From the NCBI GenBank assembly GCA_021795255.1, contig JAJYPQ010000021.1:1-21146 (forward strand): a DNA stretch of 21,146 nt, given 5' to 3'. The notes beneath the pieces are model-generated. The model searched no databases. It had not been told where the DNA came from and saw nothing but the letters and a program-made list of their open reading frames with translations. Shown in pieces: positions 16,275 to 21,146 of this stretch. Position 1 is the stretch's first letter; every line of letters begins with the position of its first letter. The translations under genes were made by a program, and so were the position numbers. Source of the DNA: Pseudomonadota bacterium (GTDB lineage: Bacteria > Pseudomonadota > Gammaproteobacteria > Acidiferrobacterales > Acidiferrobacteraceae).

Positions 16275-17462
16275 ATGGCCACCACTCGCACCATTGGACC
16301 CCTGCACTTCGAGGACCTGGATCCGAAAAGATTCGAAGATCTCGTGCGACAGCTTGCGTACGAGTTCAAGCCTTGGCGGCGACTCGAGGCTACGGGCCGC
16401 TCAGGCAGCGACGATGGGTTCGATGCGCGAGGCTACGAAATCGTCGCAAAGGAGGATCAGCCCCCTGCTTTAGCGGAAGAAGATGACGCGGCCGAGGAGC
16501 GATCGAGCCTCAGTGAGGGTATCGATGACAGGCTCTGGCTCATTCAGTGCAAGCGTGAGCGAGCCATTGGGCCGAAGGCATTGGTCAAGTATTTGGACGA
16601 TACCGTGCTCGGCCCGGATGAGAAGCTTTACGGACTTGTGTTCGCAGCGGCCTGCGATTTCTCCAAAAAAGCCCGCGACGACTTCGCCAAAAAGTGCGGC
16701 GAGATGGAATTGGAAGAGTGGCACCTCTGGGGTAAGGGTGAGCTCGAGGACCGGCTCTTCCGCCCCGAGAATGACCACCTCTTATTCGCCTACTTCGGCT
16801 TTTCGCTGACCATTCGCCGGCGCTCCCAACGAGCCGACCTGCGGGCCCGGTTGATGATGAAGAGGAAGGCGAACCGCATGCTTAGAGACCAGTCCGATGC
16901 GTCGTTATTGCTGCGCTCTCCTGACGCCACAGAGTACCCGGACACGGGCGACCTTGCCCATTTTAAGAAGAACCCGCTGTGGATGGTGTGGCCGTACCGT
17001 GGCATGTCGCACGATGGACTTAGGTTCTGCGTGAACCGCTATTTCGCGTACCTCTCTGAGGATGGCAAATCGTGGGACGCCGCGATGGCTGTGAACGACG
17101 CTAGAAGCCGGACAGACAACGACCCTTGGTTGGGCGAAGATCGGCACGACGAGAAGCGGCGGGCTATCTGCGAGTTTTGGAACAAGATTCCGGAGGCGAA
17201 TAAAGCGTGGCTCGAAGTTGTCGGCCTAGTGCGGTTCGAAGATATCTTGGACATTGATGACCTCGGCGACGAGTACGTACAAGCTCCTCACATCTACACT
17301 CCATTTGCACCTGGAAGCCGTGGCCCTTTCAAAGACTTCTTCGCCAAGGTCGAACCTATCGGTCGGTGGGATCAGCGCTCCTTCTACCCCCATAAGATGA
17401 CAGACGGCCGCATTGAGTACTTCCCAGCCGAGTTCCGCGAGCACAACGATGACAGAGAATGA
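16275..17462 (+). CDS. Mrr-type PD-(D/E)XK restriction endonuclease-like protein
   Basis: From the ATG at 16275 the product is 395 residues; the frame is open back to an ATG at 16149 but the extra 42 residues look random. Neither start has a clear ribosome site. The N-terminal domain reads LHFEDLDPKRFEDLVRQL, then LEATGRSGSDDGFDARGYE, then LWLIQCKRE: E21, D47/D50 and Q91-x-K93 match the Mrr_cat restriction fold, with an insertion of ~30 acidic residues between the D and QxK strands. The C-terminal ~230 residues contain no domain I recognise. It is divergent from the recombinase and near the PLD/helicase operon. Mrr-family enzymes cut modified or foreign DNA; a type IV-like role is inferred. 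Confidence 0.8.
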   Translation: MATTRTIGPLHFEDLDPKRFEDLVRQLAYEFKPWRRLEATGRSGSDDGFDARGYEIVAKEDQPPALAEEDDAAEERSSLSEGIDDRLWLIQCKRERAIGPKALVKYLDDTVLGPDEKLYGLVFAAACDFSKKARDDFAKKCGEMELEEWHLWGKGELEDRLFRPENDHLLFAYFGFSLTIRRRSQRADLRARLMMKRKANRMLRDQSDASLLLRSPDATEYPDTGDLAHFKKNPLWMVWPYRGMSHDGLRFCVNRYFAYLSEDGKSWDAAMAVNDARSRTDNDPWLGEDRHDEKRRAICEFWNKIPEANKAWLEVVGLVRFEDILDIDDLGDEYVQAPHIYTPFAPGSRGPFKDFFAKVEPIGRWDQRSFYPHKMTDGRIEYFPAEFREHNDDRE

Positions 17463-17687
17463 ACAGGAACCCGATGTGGTTGCATTGTTGTTGGTTCATG
17501 CGTCTGCTTAGACGAGCATCAGGTCAGGGGTACGTCGACGCTGTTCTGCCTCGAGCCAGTACCCACGTACGCGTTCAAGTGCAAGTTGCTTGTCTACAAG
17601 TCAGCATTTGTGGAATACGTCGCCCAAGACCTCAAGGTGCCGTTCAACGGAAGTCGACAGACCAGAGTTACCGTATCGATTAGCTAG
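17449..17687 (+). pseudogene. Decayed small gene coupled to the Mrr-like gene
   Basis: An ATG at 17449 overlaps the end of the endonuclease gene and opens MTENEQEPDVVALLLVHASA before a stop. A -1 shift within the GTTGTTG stretch (~17490) gives a longer protein-like reading (LFCLEPVPTYAFKCKLLVYK and onward) to a TAG at 17685-17687. This looks like a former coupled downstream gene with one frameshift. No family recognised. Confidence 0.35.
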
Positions 17688-17923
17688 CGATTGGCTGTGA
17701 ATAGAAGCTTTGTGGTGCGTAGTTCGCGGTACCAGATGGCTGCAACGGGTCGGAAGGGTGAGTAGCGGTTATCGAGAAGCTGCCGCTTGAATGCATCAGC
17801 CCCGATTTGTCATTGGACCGGGTCGAGCGGCAGCAATGCGAAATAGGCCGGCCACTCAGGCGCCAAGCGCTCAATGACCGTTCCGGCCGAATTGCAGACG
17901 GTGGCATTTCCGTTTCGATTGGT
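17684..17923 (-). pseudogene. Gene remnant with in-frame TGA
   Basis: One minus frame reads VIERLAPEWPAYFALLPLDP then VQ, a TGA, then QIGADAFKRQLLDNRYSPFR and YRELRTTKLLFTANR before a TAG at 17686-17684. The composition is strongly protein-like on both sides of the single internal stop, and the frame is closed upstream by another TGA at 17926-17924. Its terminal stop shares the GCTAGC palindrome with the stop of the plus-strand remnant, so the two were convergent neighbours. Identity is unknown. Confidence 0.4.
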
Positions 17924-18204
17924 TCAGACGGAGACTAGTACCCACGCAGCCCATTTCCCCAGTATTGCTCGGTCTGGATTGATTACAAATCCAACCAAGT
18001 TTTGCATAGAAGGACACGCTATCCGAGCAAACCAAACCAACCAGATTTTGCACGGAACAGAGCAAAATTCTTACCGTCCCGAAAACCTCTGTCCAACCCC
18101 AGATTGCAAATAGCCGTTTTTTATGAGCTTACCCCAAAGGTCGGATGGCGCCAAGGTCGATCCAGAGAGCGGCCCGCACCGTCCTTTTACCGGCATCCAC
18201 GCTC
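17924..18204. other. Non-coding right flank of the defence island with degenerate 18-bp repeats
   Basis: No supported gene lies between the decayed ORFs and leader copy 2. Three related 18-mers occur in one orientation: ATCCAACCAAGTTTTGCA (17989-18006), AACCAACCAGATTTTGCA (18035-18052) and GTCCAACCCCAGATTGCA (18091-18108). They may be recombinase-arm or regulatory sites, or simple degenerate repetition. Short frames here lack ribosome sites. Confidence 0.4.
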
Positions 18205-18407
18205 GTTCTCCATTCCGTCTCCATGGTCCTGCCAACCCCGTCTCTCGCCCCCAGGCCGTGTCCGTTCGCGTCTCCCTTACAAGTGTCACGCCAGCGATAA
18301 AGCCGATGTCATGCCCCTTGCCGGTCGCCAAAACCTGCTCACTCCTCCGGCTTTTCATGAGGGGCGAGAGCCGACGCAAGACGCAGGACCACAACAGGAG
18401 ACTTACC
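18205..18407 (+). promoter_or_regulatory. Structured leader repeat, copy 2, upstream of DUF2958-like gene
   Basis: Second copy of the ~200-bp leader, homologous to copy 1 from GTTCTCCATTCC onward. Terminal arms pair as TGGTCCTGC/GCAGGACCA (9 bp) and CTCTCGCCCC/GGGGCGAGAG (10 bp). The core keeps TTGCCGGTCGCCAAAA. The alternative-hairpin region is weaker than in the other copies: CTCA/TGAG and a mismatched AAAACCTG/CGGCTTTT. The repeat ends in CAGGAGA, the ribosome site of the gene at 18408. No standard -35/-10 pair stands out, so its promoter may need the folded form. Confidence 0.75.
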
Positions 18408-18947
18408 ATGAATACGAACGAGCGCAACACGGATGCCAGAAGCCAAGTCATAGGCCATGCGGCCCACAATGGAAGCCCAATCAACACCGAGGGGTTCAAG
18501 CTTCAACAATCCGCAGGGGTGAAAGAGATCAGCTTAGTGCAGGCAACAGCGGGCCTTGGCGTACTGAATCCTTTCGTTAGTAGGAGCCAAATGCGCGCGA
18601 TATGGGACCTTTGCCGCGATAGTGAAGAAAAGGCTTATTTCAAGCAGAAAGTTATGGACCTAGCGCGACTCATTAAGAGCATGCCCAAGACCTACGACCA
18701 GGACGGATCGGGCATGGAGGCCGTGGCTTACCTGCACTACTTTACCGCCGGTTTCGACTGGTACATCACAGAGAAGGACATGACAGGCGACGGTACCGCG
18801 CAGGCTTTTGGGCTCGCCGTCGTTTTCGAGCGTGAGCTTGGCTATATCAGCATCCGCGAGATCATTGCAAATGGAGCCGAACTGGACCTGCACTTTGAGC
18901 CCGTGACCTTATCGGCATTGGTAGACGGTCGGACGGTCCGGATCTAA
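18408..18947 (+). CDS. DUF2958-like plasmid protein
   Basis: A 179-residue protein; the ATG at 18408 is chosen because CAGGAGA lies 7 nt upstream at the end of the leader repeat, while a longer frame from 18123 runs through the repeat. The C-terminal half (HYFTAGFDWYITEKD, then GTAQAFGLAVVFERELGYIS, then LDLHFEP) matches the DUF2958 pattern of FxP/TAxxWxxTE, AFGL and ELGYVSxxEL. DUF2958 genes commonly sit with ardC on conjugative elements; their role is not established. Sharing its leader with ardC suggests common early expression. The ~70-residue N-terminus is not part of the DUF and is unrecognised. Confidence 0.72.
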   Translation: MNTNERNTDARSQVIGHAAHNGSPINTEGFKLQQSAGVKEISLVQATAGLGVLNPFVSRSQMRAIWDLCRDSEEKAYFKQKVMDLARLIKSMPKTYDQDGSGMEAVAYLHYFTAGFDWYITEKDMTGDGTAQAFGLAVVFERELGYISIREIIANGAELDLHFEPVTLSALVDGRTVRI

Positions 18948-18992
18948 CCATTGACGGCCTCGAAAGGGGCCCTTGTTCAGTTACGCGCCCGG

Positions 18993-19020
18993 GCGCCGAT
19001 CTCATTACGGAGATCGGCGC
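18993..19020. terminator. GC-rich hairpin between DUF2958-like gene and autotransporter fragment
   Basis: GCGCCGATCTC (18993-19003) and GAGATCGGCGC (19010-19020) form a perfect 11-bp stem with a 6-nt loop, 45 nt past the DUF2958 stop. There is only a weak T tract on either side. It could terminate convergent transcripts from both directions. Confidence 0.55.
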
Positions 19021-19145
19021 TAAAGCCCGACAAGCTCACCCCAATGCCCTTATCGTAGTACCCCCTGTTTTACCGAAATGACTTAATAACCAGAACATAA
19101 CAATGGGTGCGCCTCCCAAGCACACCCGTATCCTTCTGTCAGTTG

Positions 19146-20087
19146 TTAGAACCGATACCGTCCGAGGAGGGTAAAGCTGTTGAGGTGAGTCGGTCCGGCA
19201 AACTGCTCAGTATAGGCCAATCGAGCCGCCCACGGTCCGTGGCTGGTGACGGTGACGCCCGCACCGATATCGAAGCTTGCCGCCGGGGCGATTTGACCGA
19301 CGGCGCTGACGTTCGTGACGCCGATCGCCTCCGTCGTCGTCAATGTCCGATTCCCGGCGGTCCCGGTGCCGCCCAGTTCCACCCACGGGATAATGGTGAG
19401 GGCATGGTCTTTCAGATCGATACCGGTACGCACCCCGCCGGTGAACTCCCCCAGGTTCCCGGTCTGACTGCCGTAGGTCAGGTCGAGCGATCCCGCGCCG
19501 TGTTCGCTAAAGCCATTCAAGTGGGTATGGAGATAGGTGGCACTGCCATAGGGCATCACAAACGTGCGCCCCATCGGGATCAGATACTGGGCCTGTACCC
19601 CGGTGTCGGTGAACCAGCCACTGGTGGAGCCGGTGGCGATGAGACCCGTGGGGGCGAGGTTGCGTTGGCTATCCTCAGACAAGGCTCCGGCCCCGACACT
19701 CGCTGAGAGGCGTAATGCGCCCTGGGTGTAGATCCCATAGCCATAGACCCCCAAGGACTGGCCGTTCAGGCTTTGTTGGGGGGTATGGGTGGTGGTGCCA
19801 AGACCGGAGAACGCGCCACCGACCACGAGATTTGGAGAGACTGCCTTCCCGTAGCCTGTGATCCCCCCGAAGTCGGTGACCGAGGCGCCCTGGGATTGAC
19901 CAAAGTCCCCGGCGCCTTTCAGCCACGCCCCTTCATGGAGAGCCGTGAAGTGCGGGGTGGTGCCCCCTGTGGATTGCGCGCCATCCAAGACGGTGGATAA
20001 GTTGACCAGAGAAATCCGTTGCGCTGAGTACAGGCTACGGGAGCCGGTACGGCGCAGGCCTTCGGGCTGGCAGGGACCACGGCCCAC
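19146..20087 (-). pseudogene. Autotransporter C-terminal beta-barrel, 5'-truncated
   Basis: The 313-codon frame opens at GTG 20087, directly after an in-frame TGA. From about residue 25 (ISLVNLSTVLDGAQSTGG) it reads as an autotransporter translocator domain: alternating aromatic/polar beta strands, GGAFSGLG and GGVRTGIDLKDH-type strands, and a terminal strand ending GRYRF with the C-terminal phenylalanine required for outer-membrane insertion. There is no signal peptide and no passenger domain, so the 5' part is missing. The first ~20 residues look non-native, and their antisense strand contains a DUF2958-gene relic (20037-20072). It was probably captured by recombination and is unlikely to be exported. 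Confidence 0.7.
20037..20072 (+). pseudogene. Relic of a second DUF2958-like gene (12 codons)
   Basis: Twelve plus-strand codons read TGAGTAQAFGLA, against TGDGTAQAFGLA in the DUF2958 gene (~18784-18819). Among the identical residues nearly all base differences fall at third codon positions, as expected for diverged coding homologues rather than a recent copy. It lies ~80 bp upstream of leader copy 3 and antisense to the fused 5' end of the autotransporter frame. No flanking DUF2958 sequence is recognisable. Confidence 0.55.
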
Positions 20088-20157
20088 AATGACTCACCCC
20101 AACCCTTTAACGGAAGTAACCCCCTTAATGACTTTTTAACCCGCCGCCGTGGTTGCG

Positions 20158-20357
20158 CTCTTTTCGTCTCCGTGGTCCTGCAAGCATCGGCTCTCGCCCC
20201 CATGCCGCGTTCGTTCGCGTCTCCCTCACAAGCCCCACGCCAACGATAAGACCGTTGTCATGGGTCTTGCCGGTCGCCAAAAGCCGCTCACTCCCACGGC
20301 CTTGAGTGAGGGGCGAGAGCCGATGCAAGACGCAGGACCACAACCAGGAGACGAACC
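20158..20357 (+). promoter_or_regulatory. Structured leader repeat, copy 3, upstream of ardC
   Basis: Best-formed copy. Left arm 20172-20200 and right arm 20310-20341 pair as an outer 10-bp stem (GTGGTCCTGC/GCAGGACCAC) and an inner perfect 17-bp stem (GCATCGGCTCTCGCCCC with its complement), separated by a small AA/AAGAC internal loop. Relative to copy 1, the inner stem shows a compensatory change: GCATCG/CGATGC here, GCGTCG/CGACGC there. Inside are AAGACC/GGTCTT (20248-20253/20262-20267 approx.) and CTCACTC/GAGTGAG (20287-20293/20304-20310). The right end supplies CCAGGAGA, the ribosome site of ardC. A promoter, RNA leader or single-stranded-DNA promoter role is inferred. Confidence 0.78.
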
Positions 20358-21092
20358 ATGAAAACGCGCAACCACAAACAGGCGGCAGAACACAAAGTCA
20401 AAGTCGAGGGGGCTCCAGCCTCCGCATCCGCAGGGGGTCAAACCTTCGATATTCATCAGGCCATCACCGACCAGATTCTAGCAGCGATGGAGCAAGCCCG
20501 TACCACAGGCCGTAGGCTTTGGGACAGTCAACCCAGCTTGCCCATGAACCTTGCCACGAGCAAGCCCTACCAGGGCATAAACATTCTAATCCTTTGGGCG
20601 GCAGGCCTTAGCCACGGTTACGCGTCCCCTTACTGGCTCACCTACAAACAAGCGGCCGACATGGGCGGTCAGGTGCGCAAGGGCGAGCATGGCACCGCGT
20701 GTGTGTTCTACAAGCCCTGGGAGTCGCAGGAAACCAACGCCACCACCGGCGAAACCGAAACCGTCAAAGGCGCGGTCATCAAGTCCTTTGTGGCTTTCAA
20801 CCTCGACCAGATCGACGGCATACAGGCACCGGCCAAGGAAGAACGCCCGGCCTTTACCGCCATCGAAGACGCCGAGCGCATCATGCAGGCGAGCCCCGCA
20901 CCTATCAAGATTGGCGGGACGCAAGCTTGCTATATTCCAGGCCGGGACGAGATCCACTTACCAGCCCGCGAGGCCTTCATTAACCCTGAAGCGTTTTACA
21001 GCACGGCTATGCACGAAATGACCCATAATGCCGTGATCCGGATTATGCCGCATGCCGTCAAGAAGGCGCGGTTAGCAGTGTGGTTGCGGTAA
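20358..21092 (+). CDS. ardC: ArdC-type antirestriction protein, C-terminally truncated
   Basis: A 244-residue product with CCAGGAGA before the ATG. Residues ~30-130 are the ArdC N-terminal ssDNA-binding domain (DIHQAITDQILAAME; NILILWAAGLSHGYASPYWL; QVRKGEHGTACVFYK). A second domain leads to YSTAMHEMTH with the zinc-metallopeptidase HExxH at 219-223. Family members continue HELTHWTGHxxRL and need a further downstream acidic ligand. Here homology stops immediately after HEMTH, and the last 21 residues (NAVIRIMPHAVKK and on) derive from foreign sequence containing TTATGCCG repeats. ArdC proteins protect incoming plasmid DNA from restriction; this copy probably lacks the full metallopeptidase fold, though the ssDNA-binding domain is intact. 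Confidence 0.85.
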   Translation: MKTRNHKQAAEHKVKVEGAPASASAGGQTFDIHQAITDQILAAMEQARTTGRRLWDSQPSLPMNLATSKPYQGINILILWAAGLSHGYASPYWLTYKQAADMGGQVRKGEHGTACVFYKPWESQETNATTGETETVKGAVIKSFVAFNLDQIDGIQAPAKEERPAFTAIEDAERIMQASPAPIKIGGTQACYIPGRDEIHLPAREAFINPEAFYSTAMHEMTHNAVIRIMPHAVKKARLAVWLR

Positions 21093-21146
21093 GCCCATTC
21101 GGCATAATCTTCTTCGCTCCAACAACGTGGAGCACGAAGATCATGT
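20996..21146 (-). CDS. Possible end of a mobile-element gene entering from the right, partial
   Basis: A minus frame open at the window edge reads HDLRAPRCWSEEDYAEWAYR then NHTANRAFLTACGIIRI, protein-like in composition, and runs on across the ardC junction to a TAA at 20998-20996. It would be the 3' end of a gene on an element inserted into ardC. I do not recognise the family and the piece is short, so this is tentative. Confidence 0.25.
   Translation of the reverse strand, partial: HDLRAPRCWSEEDYAEWAYRNHTANRAFLTACGIIRITALWVISCIAVL
21041..21109. repeat. Inverted TTATGCCG repeats at the ardC break point
   Basis: GATTATGCCG (21041-21050) and CGGCATAATC (21100-21109) are perfect 10-bp inverted repeats; a related CATAATGCCG begins at 21023-21024, exactly where ArdC homology ends. 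Such clustered repeats are typical of the terminus of a mobile element. The element itself lies beyond the window. Confidence 0.5.

Noticed and set aside
7419..20357. CRISPR array or iteron origin for the three-copy repeat
   Set aside because: Copies are ~200 bp, widely separated, and internally structured; there are no short regularly spaced units.

Overview
The window looks like part of a conjugative or mobilizable element (plasmid or ICE) from a Gram-negative bacterium, probably a proteobacterium. The evidence is a TrwC-type (MobF) relaxase, a TrwB-type coupling protein, an autotransporter beta-barrel fragment and GC-rich codon use. I cannot name the species from the sequence.

Layout. (1) 1-1049, minus strand: a two-gene operon with a small HTH-like protein followed by a ParA/StbB-like ATPase that runs off the left edge. 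(2) 1050-1511: an intergenic region that probably holds oriT, with TGCGG repeats phased at 11 bp and an 11-bp inverted repeat. The order DNA-binding protein + ATPase / oriT / relaxase resembles stbAB-oriT-trw of R388-type plasmids. (3) 1512-7334, plus strand: mobilization operon with the relaxase-helicase, a small membrane protein, the coupling protein, a small membrane protein that may be frameshifted, a 54-residue arginine-rich protein, a protein with three topoisomerase-type zinc ribbons, and a two-helix membrane protein. It ends at a strong hairpin.

(4) About 7640-18120: an accessory island with defence character. On the minus strand lies a tightly overlapping three-gene operon: a DUF6361-like protein, a two-HKD phospholipase-D-family protein, and a 1104-residue SNF2/HepA-like helicase. 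Next come a tyrosine recombinase lacking a normal start codon and a divergent Mrr-type PD-(D/E)XK endonuclease. Decayed sequence follows. (5) 18205-21146: a DUF2958-like gene, an antisense truncated autotransporter fragment, and an ardC antirestriction gene cut off just after its HExxH motif at what looks like a mobile-element boundary.

A ~200-bp sequence occurs three times (7419-7624, 18205-18407, 20158-20357). Two copies form the 5' leader of the DUF2958 and ardC genes. The first copy has lost its gene and, with the second, brackets the defence island. All copies carry long terminal inverted repeats, with a compensatory base change between copies, and a core able to form two mutually exclusive hairpins. 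I infer a shared structured promoter or leader for early-expressed anti-defence genes, perhaps a single-stranded-DNA promoter as described for plasmid leading regions. Together the genes suggest an element that transfers itself, protects its incoming DNA (ArdC, DUF2958), and carries a defence cassette against other elements (PLD/helicase/DUF6361 plus Mrr-like nuclease).
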